A stretch of 64,000 nucleotides of DNA from Pseudofrancisella aestuarii (GTDB lineage Bacteria > Pseudomonadota > Gammaproteobacteria > Francisellales > Francisellaceae), in assembly GCF_003574475.2 (NCBI RefSeq), contig NZ_QLIS02000001.1, positions 1 through 64,000 of the forward strand, read 5' to 3'. Of the stretch, positions 1 through 7,915 are shown in pieces. Both the position numbers and the translations under genes were made by a program. The notes beneath the pieces were generated by a model. It searched no databases. It saw only the letters and a program-made list of their open reading frames with translations, and had not been told where the DNA came from. Position 1 is the stretch's first letter, and each line of letters opens with the position of its first letter.

Positions 1-63
1 TGAAACTATAACACGCCGATGATAGTCTAGCATTCGCTAGGTGAAAGTAGGTAGTCGCCATCT
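1..63 (+). rRNA. rrf: 5S ribosomal RNA, 3' part only
   Basis: The first bases match the 3' half of bacterial 5S rRNA: the GTGAAAC-type loop, the CGCCGATGATAGT segment, a short stem and a GTGAAAGTAGGTAGTCGCCA end. The 5' half lies outside the window. This is the end of an rRNA operon transcribed on the + strand, consistent with the strong terminator directly after it. The exact mature 3' end is uncertain by a few bases. Confidence 0.9.
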
Positions 64-73
64 TTTTCCATTT

Positions 74-111
74 AAAGCCCCTCTAAGTAATTCTTAGCGG
101 GGCTTTCTTCG
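74..111 (+). terminator. Intrinsic terminator of the rRNA operon
   Basis: AAAGCCCC (74-81) pairs with GGGGCTTT (99-106), extended inward by CTAAG (83-87) with CTTAG (93-97), giving a long GC-rich hairpin with a T-rich 3' side. It lies about 10 nt after the 5S end, so it terminates the rRNA operon. Confidence 0.9.
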
Positions 112-212
112 TTTTTAAGACTCTTAAACTATTGTTTGTGTTTGCTTTTTAACTTTTTCTATAAATAAATTTGTTTCTTATCATATAAGCGTATAATTTA
201 AATATGTGATAA

Positions 213-1136
213 TTAATTAAAATTATATTTCATTCCACTATCTAAGATCATTATAAGAATATTATATGATTTATCTTGAGGTAAATTATTTAACAATTTT
301 TTTGCTATAAAGTAGTTAGCACCGCTACTATGACCAGCATAAATACTTTGTTCTTTAGCTAATTCAAGGCAAGAGTTTATAGCATTAGTATCATCAAATT
401 GTATAATTTCATCTATATATGATAAATCCATGGACTTGCAAAATACAGGGTTGCCAGGACCTTCTACCTTATAACCATAGATATTATCATTATTAGGCTT
501 TCCATTATAAAAAATATCGTAATATACGGAACCTTTTGGATCTGGCATAATTATTTTTGTATTAGGAAAGTATTCTTTAATTTTTTTTGCACAACCTGTG
601 ATAGTTCCTCCAGAACCACCAACAGTAATAAAATAATCTAAATATATATTATTTTTTATGAAATATTCTATAATTTCATTACCTGTCTTATTATAGTGAC
701 ATAGGGTATTTAAAGGATTGTCGTACTGATTTATAAGATATCCATTAATTGATTTAGCAATTTCTCTTGCTTTATTTACATAATAAGCAGGATCTTTAGA
801 ATCTGTAATGTTTTTGCATATAGTTAAATTACCGCCTAATTGTTTGATCATGCTTCTTTTCATGGAACCTGTTTTTTCAGGACAGGTTATATAAACGGGG
901 TGATTATAGTATTTAGCTATAGCTGCTAAAGATGTTCCCATATTTCCTGAACTTGCTTCGACAATAGGTTGCTGAGACTTTAATATATTTCCATTCTTTA
1001 AATGTTCAATAATATATTTTGCAACTCTATCTTTTATGCTTCCTGTAGGATTTAGCCATTCACATTTTGCAAAAAGATTATGTTTAGAAGAGTTTCTCAG
1101 TTTTATTATAGGAGTGTTACCAATTAGAGATAGCAT
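213..1136 (-). CDS. Cysteine synthase / cystathionine beta-synthase family PLP enzyme
   Basis: 307 aa, fold-type II PLP enzyme of the CysK/CysM/CBS family. The N-terminus has the family opening 'LIGNTP' (about 4-9). The PLP lysine sits in 'PTGSIKDRVA' (about 31-40), the substrate-binding loop in 'EASSGNMGTSLA' (about 60-71), and the phosphate-binding glycines in 'GGSGGTITG' (about 173-181). The likely reaction is beta-replacement on O-acetylserine or serine to make cysteine or a related thioether. The protein is close to CysK length and has no C-terminal CBS regulatory pair. Substrate choice cannot be settled from sequence. The gene stands alone between the rRNA operon and mnmE, with no clear ribosome binding site. 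Confidence 0.85.
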   Translation of the reverse strand: MLSLIGNTPIIKLRNSSKHNLFAKCEWLNPTGSIKDRVAKYIIEHLKNGNILKSQQPIVEASSGNMGTSLAAIAKYYNHPVYITCPEKTGSMKRSMIKQLGGNLTICKNITDSKDPAYYVNKAREIAKSINGYLINQYDNPLNTLCHYNKTGNEIIEYFIKNNIYLDYFITVGGSGGTITGCAKKIKEYFPNTKIIMPDPKGSVYYDIFYNGKPNNDNIYGYKVEGPGNPVFCKSMDLSYIDEIIQFDDTNAINSCLELAKEQSIYAGHSSGANYFIAKKLLNNLPQDKSYNILIMILDSGMKYNFN

Positions 1137-1211
1137 TTTTATAGATATGTTTATATTTAAATTGCTTCGATTCTAACAAAAAAGAATGCTAAAAACCTTT
1201 AAATCGATTAA

Positions 1212-2558
1212 TTATTTTCCAATACAAAAGCTACTAAAAATTTTTCCTAATAAATCATCAGAACTAAATTCACCTGTTATACTATTTAAATATTCTTGAA
1301 CAATTAAAAGCTCTTCCGCTAGAAGTTCTCCATTACCGATATTTAATTGTTCTTTAGCAAGTGCAATATGTTCAAAAGCTCGATTAATAGCATCTATATG
1401 CCTTTCCCTAGCAGTATATATACTTTCATTTTGTGCAGTATAACCAACTTTAGCTAAAATATGATTTTTAAGTTTATCTATACCAATATTTTTCTCAGCA
1501 GAAATATAAACATGATTGTTAGTATTTTCTGGAATAGTATTTAGTAAATCTATTTTATTATGGACAAATGTAATATCTATATTTTTAGGAATTTGTTCAT
1601 AAAATTCAGGTATAACCTCTTTGATTTCATTAAATGTAACTTTTGATGGATCGTCATTTATAAATAAAATCTGATCAGCTTCTTGAATTTTCTTTATTGC
1701 TCTCTTAATACCTTCATTTTCTATTATATCATTGCTAAATCTAAGACCAGCGGTATCAATAATATGAACAGGAACTCCATTTATTTGGATATGTTCTTTT
1801 ACAATATCTCTAGTTGTTCCAGCAATAGGAGTTACAATAGCAGTTTCTTTACCTGATAGAGCATTTAATAGACTAGATTTCCCAACATTAGGTTTTCCTA
1901 TGAGTATTAAAGTTATTCCTTCAGAAAGAATAATTCCTTGTTTACAATTATCTTTTATTTTTTCTATAGATGTGTAGATATCTTTAAGACTATTGTGTAT
2001 TTTCTGATCTTCCATGAAATTTATTTCTTCTTCAGGAAAATCAATAGAGGCTTCGACGTACATTCTAAGATAAATAAGTTTTTCTAGAAGGCTATGGATT
2101 TCTTTTGAAAAGTCACCTTGTAAAGATCTAGCAGCTGATTTGGCTGCTAATTCTGATGAAGCATTTATTAGGTCAGCAACAGCTTCTGCTTGAGCTAAAT
2201 CTATTTTATTATTTAAATATGCTTTTTCTGTAAATTCACCAGCTTTAGCCATTCTAGCACCTAGTTTTATAGCTAGTTTGATAATCATATTTAATATTAT
2301 AGGGTTGCCATGTGCTTGGATTTCGACTGTATCTTCACCTGTGTATGAGTAAGGGTTTTTAAAAAATATAGCTATACCATTATCTATTATTTGATTATCT
2401 TCATAAATATGACAAAAAGTAGCATATCTCGGTTTTAAACTTTTTTTTATTATCTTGTTAGCGATAGGTAAAGCATTTGAGCCAGATATTCTAACTATTC
2501 CTATTCCACCATTCCCTTGTGGAGTTGCTATTGCAACAATAGTTTCATTATTAGTCAT
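1212..2558 (-). CDS. mnmE: tRNA uridine-5-carboxymethylaminomethyl modification GTPase MnmE
   Basis: 448 aa, full length for MnmE (TrmE). With MnmG it builds the cmnm5 group on wobble uridine-34 of several tRNAs. The N-terminal tetrahydrofolate-binding domain begins 'ETIVAIATPQGNGGIGIVRISG'. The central Ras-like G domain shows the P-loop 'GKPNVGKSSLLN' (about 221-232), the 'AGTTRD' switch, 'DTAGLR' and 'NKID'. The C-terminus ends 'CIGK', the family's catalytic Cys-x-Gly-Lys. The start overlaps the stop of the upstream 87-aa gene by 8 bases, implying co-transcription and translational coupling. Confidence 0.97.
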   Translation of the reverse strand: MTNNETIVAIATPQGNGGIGIVRISGSNALPIANKIIKKSLKPRYATFCHIYEDNQIIDNGIAIFFKNPYSYTGEDTVEIQAHGNPIILNMIIKLAIKLGARMAKAGEFTEKAYLNNKIDLAQAEAVADLINASSELAAKSAARSLQGDFSKEIHSLLEKLIYLRMYVEASIDFPEEEINFMEDQKIHNSLKDIYTSIEKIKDNCKQGIILSEGITLILIGKPNVGKSSLLNALSGKETAIVTPIAGTTRDIVKEHIQINGVPVHIIDTAGLRFSNDIIENEGIKRAIKKIQEADQILFINDDPSKVTFNEIKEVIPEFYEQIPKNIDITFVHNKIDLLNTIPENTNNHVYISAEKNIGIDKLKNHILAKVGYTAQNESIYTARERHIDAINRAFEHIALAKEQLNIGNGELLAEELLIVQEYLNSITGEFSSDDLLGKIFSSFCIGK

Positions 2559-2814
2559 TTTTATTTAAGTTTTTATTGCTAGTTTGTTGACTATTTAGAT
2601 CCTCTTCTTGATCTATTACTCTACCTTTTTTATTAAAACGATAATTTTTAAAAAAATCAGGATTAGTTCTCATTATTTTTATTCTAATCACTAAAGAAAG
2701 TATTAAAATAAAGGCAAAGAAAAATAATAAGAAAGGAGCTAATAAAATTGTAGAGATAATAACAAAAGCACCCAGAATAATAGAGGCTAATATTTGTCTT
2801 AGTCTTACGTTCAT
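2551..2814 (-). CDS. Small membrane protein of unknown function upstream of mnmE
   Basis: 87 aa, not recognised. The first half is strongly hydrophobic (about residues 7-48) and fits one long or two close membrane helices. The second half is short, charged and probably cytoplasmic (ending 'NKNLNKND'). Its 3' end overlaps the mnmE start by 8 nt, which suggests a shared transcript. The position resembles the small inner membrane proteins found near yidC-mnmE in other bacteria, but no YidC or RnpA gene is present here. Function unknown. Confidence 0.7.
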   Translation of the reverse strand: MNVRLRQILASIILGAFVIISTILLAPFLLFFFAFILILSLVIRIKIMRTNPDFFKNYRFNKKGRVIDQEEDLNSQQTSNKNLNKND

Positions 2815-2941
2815 TTCTTTTATTTACCTTATTAAATTAGTATAATATGCGTACAAGTATAACATTTAGACTATTATTAAAATAGGGTAGTAATGAACAC
2901 AAATATTTCTATCCTTTAAATTATTTTCACGGAGGCATTTA

Positions 2942-3238
2942 ATGAACATTCAAATTACAGGTAGACATGTTGAAATTACAGAAGCAATAAAATTATATGT
3001 TGAAGAAAAAGTTGGTAAGGTTGAACATTATTTTGATCATATTGTGTCTGCTAAAGTAATTTTATCTGTAGAAAAAGAAGTCCAAGTTGCTGAAGCTATA
3101 GTAGGTGTCCCAGGAGTTGAAATAGTTGCAAAAGCCGAGGATAGAGATCTTTATGCTGCTATAGATATGATGGAAGACAAATTAGCGCGTCAGCTAAGAA
3201 AACATAAAAATAAATTAAAAGGACATCATGGCGAATAA
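2942..3238 (+). CDS. hpf: Ribosome hibernation promoting factor (short form)
   Basis: 98 aa, the short HPF/YfiA class. The sequence opens '[17 protein letters not shown]' and carries '[21 protein letters not shown]', both typical of the fold that occupies the 30S mRNA/tRNA channel and promotes 100S dimers in stationary phase. There is a good ribosome binding site (GGAGG) about 5 nt before the ATG. It is followed 33 nt later by ptsN. In many proteobacteria hpf and ptsN follow rpoN, but no rpoN is present here. Confidence 0.93.
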   Translation: MNIQITGRHVEITEAIKLYVEEKVGKVEHYFDHIVSAKVILSVEKEVQVAEAIVGVPGVEIVAKAEDRDLYAAIDMMEDKLARQLRKHKNKLKGHHGE

Positions 3239-3271
3239 TATTAAATATTCGACTTCTAAATTATCTTATTT

Positions 3272-3730
3272 ATGAATCTTAAAGCCTTATTAGACAAAAA
3301 GAATATAATCCTTAATCTTAATATTGAATCTAAAAAGAGATTAATAGAGTTTTTAGCTAGTAGGTTAGCAGATACATCTAATAATGTTTTAGAAGATGAT
3401 GTTATAAAAAGTATTTATGATAGAGAAAGACTAGGTAACACATATATTGGTAAAAAAATATATATGCCTCATTGTCGAGTAGAAGGACTTATTTCTACAA
3501 AAATAATTATTACTACTCTAAAAAATCAATATTATGATTATCAAGCAAAAGAAAATATTGAAATGATAGTCGCAGTCTTTTTTCCAAAAAAAATAACAAA
3601 TGTGCATATTGAACTACTAAAGGAGTTGGCATCTTTTTTAAAGAAGGAAAAAACACAGATTAAATTAAAAGAAATATCTACCGCTGAAGAGTTCTATGAC
3701 TTAATGATGAATAAAGAATCTGAGTTATGA
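3272..3730 (+). CDS. ptsN: PTS IIA component, nitrogen-related type (PtsN/EIIA-Ntr)
   Basis: 152 aa PTS EIIA domain of the fructose/nitrogen class. The phosphorylatable histidine is expected at His67 in 'MPHCRVEG', equivalent to the usual 'IPHGK' motif. It is a phosphate-accepting regulatory protein of the PTS-Ntr chain rather than a sugar transporter. There is no clear Shine-Dalgarno before the ATG. The stop overlaps the trmJ start (ATGA), implying coupling. The sequence is more diverged than E. coli PtsN, with Cys after the catalytic His, so a changed partner set is possible. Confidence 0.85.
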   Translation: MNLKALLDKKNIILNLNIESKKRLIEFLASRLADTSNNVLEDDVIKSIYDRERLGNTYIGKKIYMPHCRVEGLISTKIIITTLKNQYYDYQAKENIEMIVAVFFPKKITNVHIELLKELASFLKKEKTQIKLKEISTAEEFYDLMMNKESEL

Positions 3731-4476
3731 TTGATAATAAACTATCTTCTTTAAACAATATAAAAATAATATTGGTTGAGCCATCCCATAATGGTAATGT
3801 AGGTTCTACAGCAAGAGCAATGTTAAATATGGGATTAACTAGGCTTTGTCTAGTTAATCCTAAAAATGAAGTAAATGATGAAGCTTTAGCTTTAGCTAGT
3901 CATGCGACAGATATTATAAAAAATATAGAAATAGCTTCTACCTTAAAAGATGCGCTAGAGGATATAGATTACGTTATAGGTACTAGTGCTAGAGTTCGAA
4001 GAGTATCTTTGCCTATAGAGCCTATAGAGGTCGCAGCAAAAGAGTGTGTTAAAAGAATATACTCAAAACAGAAGGTCGCTATACTTTTTGGTAGAGAAAG
4101 AACGGGCTTATTTAATGAAGAGCTTTTAATGAGTAATATTCATGCTTATATTCCAACAAATGAAGGCTATACTTCTCTAAACTTAGCTCAGGCTGTTCAA
4201 CTAGTTTCTTATGAAATATATAAGAGCTATTTAAGCGATATGCAACAAAATTGTGTTCCAGAATATAATTATTTACACAAGAAAGCTACTATAAATGAAA
4301 ATCAGAAGTTTTATGATTTCTTAGAAGAATCTATGATAAGCTCAGGATTTTTAGATTCAGATAATCCTGGTTACGTTATGGATAAAATAAAAAGATTATT
4401 TCAGAGAAGTGAATTAGAAAGTCAAGAAATTAATATACTTAGAGGTTTTTTAAATTCAATGAGAGATAAAAAATAA
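3727..4476 (+). CDS. trmJ: tRNA (cytidine/uridine-32-2'-O)-methyltransferase TrmJ
   Basis: 249 aa SPOUT-class methyltransferase. 'VEPSHNGNVGSTARAMLNMG' (about 17-36) is the family's first motif. 'ILFGRERTGL' (about 118-127) and 'IPTNEGYTSLNLAQAVQ' (about 141-157) form the trefoil-knot SAM site. It methylates the 2'-O of nucleotide 32 in tRNAs. It overlaps ptsN by 4 nt and is followed by rnhB after 3 nt, so hpf-ptsN-trmJ-rnhB looks like one unit. Confidence 0.93.
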   Translation: MIDNKLSSLNNIKIILVEPSHNGNVGSTARAMLNMGLTRLCLVNPKNEVNDEALALASHATDIIKNIEIASTLKDALEDIDYVIGTSARVRRVSLPIEPIEVAAKECVKRIYSKQKVAILFGRERTGLFNEELLMSNIHAYIPTNEGYTSLNLAQAVQLVSYEIYKSYLSDMQQNCVPEYNYLHKKATINENQKFYDFLEESMISSGFLDSDNPGYVMDKIKRLFQRSELESQEINILRGFLNSMRDKK

Positions 4477-4479
4477 TAT

Positions 4480-5049
4480 ATGCTTATTTTAGGAATTGAT
4501 GAAGCAGGACGAGGACCATTAGTTGGACCAGTAGTTGTAGCTGGTGTTATACTCGATGTAAAAAATAAAATTAAAGGATTAGCTGACTCAAAAAAGCTTT
4601 CATCAAAGAGAAGGGAAGCTTTATGTGTTGAAATAATAGAGAAGGCGAAAGCATATAGTATTATAGAAGTTTCAGCTGAAGAAATTGATAAAATGAATAT
4701 ATTACAAGCGACTATGTATGGCATGAAAAAGGTTGCAGATAGTTTATTAGGTCAATTTGATAAGGTATTAGTTGATGGTAATAGATTGCCTTTATGGAGC
4801 TATAATTCAGAAGCTATAATTAAAGGAGATACTAAAATTGCAGAAATTTCAGCAGCCTCTATTTTAGCTAAAGTACATAGGGACAATATATGTTTAGAAT
4901 ATGCAAAGCAGTTTCCAGAATATGGTTTTGATAAACATAAAGGTTATCCAACTAAAGAACATATAGAAAAAATAAGTGAATTTGGGGTTTTAGAAATATA
5001 TAGAAAGACTTATAAGCCTATTGCAGAGCTATTAAAAAGAAAAATTTAG
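4480..5049 (+). CDS. rnhB: Ribonuclease HII
   Basis: 189 aa, typical RNase HII length. It cleaves RNA at ribonucleotides embedded in DNA and RNA in hybrids. The 'GIDEAGRGPLVGPV' motif (about 5-18) supplies the first catalytic Asp-Glu pair. 'VDGNRLP' carries the third acidic residue, and 'AEISAASILAKVHRD' is the conserved helix with the fourth. It is the last gene of the hpf unit. Its stop overlaps the stop of mglB on the opposite strand by 4 nt. Confidence 0.95.
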   Translation: MLILGIDEAGRGPLVGPVVVAGVILDVKNKIKGLADSKKLSSKRREALCVEIIEKAKAYSIIEVSAEEIDKMNILQATMYGMKKVADSLLGQFDKVLVDGNRLPLWSYNSEAIIKGDTKIAEISAASILAKVHRDNICLEYAKQFPEYGFDKHKGYPTKEHIEKISEFGVLEIYRKTYKPIAELLKRKI

Positions 5050-5453
5050 TCAAGAGTTAAAATATTGCCCTCTGATTTTTCGCCTATTTTTTTAGGATTA
5101 GTAGATTCTTCATCTTCTCCCTCATTAACATTTATTCCATAACCAAACTCACGAGCATAGATACCTTGTTCAGTTTCTTTTGAAAATAACTCTAGTATAG
5201 CTTCAGTAGGAATAATAATAGACATAAATTCCCCATCAAAAGTAGCATCAAAAGTGACTTGATTATCAGATATATGCAAATTTTGTATTGCTTGAGGAGA
5301 TAGGTCTAATAAGATTTTGCCATCTTCATCAATATAGTTCTCTGGAACAGTTACATTTTCATACTCTGTATCAACTAACATATATGGAGTAAATCCATGA
5401 TCTGTTAACCAACTATAAGTAGCTTTTACAATATAAGATCTAAGCATAGCCAT
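5046..5453 (-). CDS. mglB: Macrophage growth locus protein B, SspB-like
   Basis: 135 aa SspB family protein (ClpXP specificity-enhancing factor). Family features are 'RSYIVKATYSWLTDHGFTPYMLVDT' near the start and 'ARFGYGINVNEGE'-like text (here 'AREFGYGINVNEGEDEE') before an acidic disordered tail. In E. coli SspB delivers ssrA-tagged proteins to ClpXP. In Francisella the mglA-mglB operon is tied to virulence gene expression, mainly through MglA. The start is 2 nt downstream of the mglA stop, and its ribosome binding site (AAGGAG) lies at the end of mglA, so translation is probably coupled. Confidence 0.9.
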   Translation of the reverse strand: MAMLRSYIVKATYSWLTDHGFTPYMLVDTEYENVTVPENYIDEDGKILLDLSPQAIQNLHISDNQVTFDATFDGEFMSIIIPTEAILELFSKETEQGIYAREFGYGINVNEGEDEESTNPKKIGEKSEGNILTLD

Positions 5454-5455
5454 AT

Positions 5456-6073
5456 CTATACTCCTTCTTTAATAGTTTTTACAAAGTTAGGATTATTAAA
5501 TAATTCTTTAATTTCTTTTATAAGATTCTTATCTTTAGTAGGTATTGAAATTTTAAGTTTAATGAAATAATAAAAAACAAAAGTCATTATTAATGTTAAA
5601 ACATTAACATTTTGAGCATCTGGATTGCTTTCAAAATTTATTTTTCTTTCATTAACTACAGTTTTATATGTTTCCATAATATTTTTCTGTAAATCTTGCT
5701 TAATTTCAGTTATTTCTTCTTCAGATAAAGCGTCATTATTATATAAAGAATTTATTTTTTGTAAGAAATTCTTATTAACATATTCCAAAAGAATTCTAGC
5801 ATTAGCTCGTTGTTTAGGAAAAACAGGAAATAATGGAGGAAAAGGATATAGATCTTCTATGGCTTCTACAATCACATTCAGCCTGTATACTACAAAGTCA
5901 TCTGTTGCAACACTAGGAACATTACAGTTAGGAGTAATAATATTTAGCTCCTCTAAATGCTTGGCATTTTCATCTTTAGAAATATCTATAACTTTTAAGT
6001 TAGCTCCTTTAATTAAAAGAATCATGCGAACTATATCACTATAGATGTCATCTTTTTTTGTATATAAGACCAA
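5456..6073 (-). CDS. mglA: Macrophage growth locus protein A, SspA-like transcription regulator
   Basis: 205 aa protein with the GST fold of SspA. The N-terminal thioredoxin-like part begins 'VLYTKKDDIYSDIVRMILL', and the all-helical part ends 'YYFIKLKISIPTKDKN'. In Francisella MglA pairs with SspA, binds RNA polymerase and, with PigR and ppGpp, switches on pathogenicity-island genes. I call mglA rather than sspA because these N- and C-terminal stretches match MglA as I remember it and because the gene sits beside mglB and rpsI/rplM. The start is TTG: an AGGAGG lies exactly 7 nt upstream, and the next ATG (residue 17) would remove the first strand. Confidence 0.92.
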   Translation of the reverse strand: MVLYTKKDDIYSDIVRMILLIKGANLKVIDISKDENAKHLEELNIITPNCNVPSVATDDFVVYRLNVIVEAIEDLYPFPPLFPVFPKQRANARILLEYVNKNFLQKINSLYNNDALSEEEITEIKQDLQKNIMETYKTVVNERKINFESNPDAQNVNVLTLIMTFVFYYFIKLKISIPTKDKNLIKEIKELFNNPNFVKTIKEGV

Positions 6074-6086
6074 GGTTTTTCCTCCT
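6071..6086 (-). promoter_or_regulatory. Consensus ribosome binding site fixing a TTG start for mglA
   Basis: On the minus strand AGGAGG (6086-6081) is followed by seven bases (AAAAACC) and then TTG (6073-6071). The site is a full Shine-Dalgarno consensus at ideal spacing. No ATG or GTG is in frame nearby, so TTG is the supported initiator. A strong ribosome site with a weak codon can set output of a dosage-sensitive regulator; that last point is inference. Confidence 0.8.
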
Positions 6087-6132
6087 AGTGTAAAACAAAA
6101 TAAAAAGAATAGATAATAAAAAGATGATAGTA

Positions 6133-6522
6133 TTAACGCTTAGAGAATTGTCTTTTTCTACGAGCTTTTCTAAGACCAAATTTTTTACGTTCAACTTTAC
6201 GAGGATCACGAGTTACAAAACCTGCTTCACGAAGAGCTGGTTTTAAATCTTCACTATACTCAATAAGAGCTCTTGTAACACCTAGCCTAATAGCACCAGC
6301 TTGACCAGTAGTACCACCACCTTTAACAGTTACTTTAAAATCAAAACTATCAGTATTTCCTGTTAATTCTAGGGGTTGTTTTACTACCATGCAGTCTGTT
6401 TCGCGACATAAATATTGCTCTAATGGAAGACCATTAACAATAAATTGACCAGTACCTTTTTTCATAAAGACACGAGCTACAGAACTTTTACGACGACCTG
6501 TACCATAATTATATTCTGACAT
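6133..6522 (-). CDS. rpsI: 30S ribosomal protein S9
   Basis: 129 aa. It opens '[20 protein letters not shown]' after the first residues, and the C-terminus '[19 protein letters not shown]' is the S9 tail that reaches the ribosomal P site. It lies 20 nt downstream of rplM, the universal L13-S9 pair. In E. coli the same operon continues into sspA-sspB; here mglA-mglB take that place. Confidence 0.98.
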   Translation of the reverse strand: MSEYNYGTGRRKSSVARVFMKKGTGQFIVNGLPLEQYLCRETDCMVVKQPLELTGNTDSFDFKVTVKGGGTTGQAGAIRLGVTRALIEYSEDLKPALREAGFVTRDPRKVERKKFGLRKARRKRQFSKR

Positions 6523-6542
6523 TATTCTACTATCCTTCTAAG

Positions 6543-6971
6543 TTATATGTTTAAAGCTTTTGGTTGTTGAGCTGTATGAGGATGTTCATTTCCTGCATAA
6601 ACTTTTAGTTTTTTGAACATCGCACGACCTAAAGGGTTTCTAGGCAGCATACCTTTTACAGCAGTTTCTATAGCTCTTTCAGGATTTGTAGCAATTAGTT
6701 TTTCAAAAGAAATTGATTTAAGTCCACCTATGTAGCCTGTATGGCGATTGTACATTTTATCTTTTCTTTTGTTACCAGTTACAGCTACTTTTTCAGCATT
6801 AACTACTATAACATAGTCGCCAGTATCCATATGAGGAGTATATTCTGGCTTATTTTTACCTTTTAGTATCATAGCTATTTCAGTAGCTAGACGACCTAAT
6901 GTTTTATCTGAAGCATCAATCAAAAGCCATTCTCTTTTGATATCTGATGGTTTTGCAGTAAACGTTTTCAT
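6543..6971 (-). CDS. rplM: 50S ribosomal protein L13
   Basis: 142 aa, exactly the usual L13 length. It contains '[21 protein letters not shown]', '[18 protein letters not shown]' and '[10 protein letters not shown]', all family signatures. First gene of the rplM-rpsI operon. A sigma-70-like promoter lies about 110 nt upstream of the start. Confidence 0.98.
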   Translation of the reverse strand: MKTFTAKPSDIKREWLLIDASDKTLGRLATEIAMILKGKNKPEYTPHMDTGDYVIVVNAEKVAVTGNKRKDKMYNRHTGYIGGLKSISFEKLIATNPERAIETAVKGMLPRNPLGRAMFKKLKVYAGNEHPHTAQQPKALNI

Positions 6972-7081
6972 CTTTGTTTTCCTTTATAGTTATCAATTAC
7001 TCAGTTTTTACAAAAAATTCCAGTTTATATAACAAGTAAGTTTTAATTTCTTGTTGCACTTTAAAATTTTAAGCAGTCGTA

Positions 7082-7109
7082 ATTATACACTTTTTGTAAT
7101 GATTTTCAA
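7082..7109 (-). promoter_or_regulatory. Sigma-70 promoter of rplM-rpsI
   Basis: On the minus strand TTGAAA (7109-7104), a 16-nt spacer and TATAAT (7087-7082) lie upstream of rplM, predicting a leader of about 100 nt. That length leaves room for an L13-binding autoregulatory structure, which I could not define. Confidence 0.6.
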
Positions 7110-7135
7110 AGAGGGAAGGTAAAAGCTTAATCATA

Positions 7136-7906
7136 TTATTTACTTTCTTCCATTTTACTTATTGTGTTGTGACTAATATCATTAATTTTTCCATCTTTAT
7201 ACTCTTTTGTATTTGGTAACATGATTGTGAAATCATTTATCTTTTCTACTTCTAGGTTTACTTTTTTAGTATCAAAGCTATAAACATGGTAGACCTCTGA
7301 CTTATTTTTATTTATGAAATGTAAATGAAAACCAGGTACAGTGATTGTAGAAAGATATTTTGGACTATAGATTCCAATAAGAGTACCTTCAACATTTTTT
7401 AAATCATGAAATTTCTGATTATCTTTTATCCAATCGCTTAGAAGTATCCCTTTTTTTGCAGGAGGAATAGTTCTTGCATGGATATTTGAAAATTTTCCAG
7501 TTATTTTAAATATGTAAAAGTAATTTGGGCCAGATAATTTTTTATTAATTATATCATCTAAGATTTTTTCACTACTTAGGTTTTCGTAATCAGTGTTTAT
7601 ATTTGGCTTTTTAAAACTAAAAACATCAGCAAAAGGAACAGTTATATTATCTTTTAATGGAACAGCTTGTCCTGTGATGTCACTTAAGTAAGCTTTCCCA
7701 TCAAATATAATCATTTCTCCTTTGGCTCCATCAATAGTACCTAGTCCAAATTTCCCTTTTTTTTCTAGTTCTTTTAAAGTTATGGATGCATCATATTGGC
7801 CATTAGTTAGAGCAGTTATAGTTCCAGCTTGATAAACTTGATTATTATGTGCAAGAATCACTAATGGAAAGATAAGAATAAAAGTTAATAAAACTCTTTT
7901 TAACAT
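7136..7906 (-). CDS. budA: Alpha-acetolactate decarboxylase with signal peptide
   Basis: 256 aa. Known members convert acetolactate to acetoin with a catalytic zinc. The metal ligands are visible as 'GFHLHF' (two His) followed by a third His 11 residues on in 'VYHVYSF'. 'VEGTLIGIYSPKYLSTITVPG' matches the strand leading to the site, and 'FDGKAYLSD' is also conserved. The N-terminus ('LKRVLLTFILIFPLVILAHNN') is a clear signal peptide, so the enzyme should act in the periplasm or outside the cell. No acetolactate synthase is nearby. It is the last gene of mltA-FAD protein-budA, 9 nt after its neighbour. Confidence 0.85.
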   Translation of the reverse strand: MLKRVLLTFILIFPLVILAHNNQVYQAGTITALTNGQYDASITLKELEKKGKFGLGTIDGAKGEMIIFDGKAYLSDITGQAVPLKDNITVPFADVFSFKKPNINTDYENLSSEKILDDIINKKLSGPNYFYIFKITGKFSNIHARTIPPAKKGILLSDWIKDNQKFHDLKNVEGTLIGIYSPKYLSTITVPGFHLHFINKNKSEVYHVYSFDTKKVNLEVEKINDFTIMLPNTKEYKDGKINDISHNTISKMEESK

Positions 7907-7915
7907 TTCTATACC

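Noticed and set aside
5625-6044. 139-aa open frame antisense to mglA
   Set aside because: It lies fully within mglA on the other strand, has no ribosome site and no family resemblance; a shadow frame in AT-rich DNA.
5456-6073. Calling this gene sspA
   Set aside because: In Francisella sspA is a separate gene elsewhere. The partner mglB, the position by rpsI/rplM and the N- and C-terminal sequence fit mglA better.
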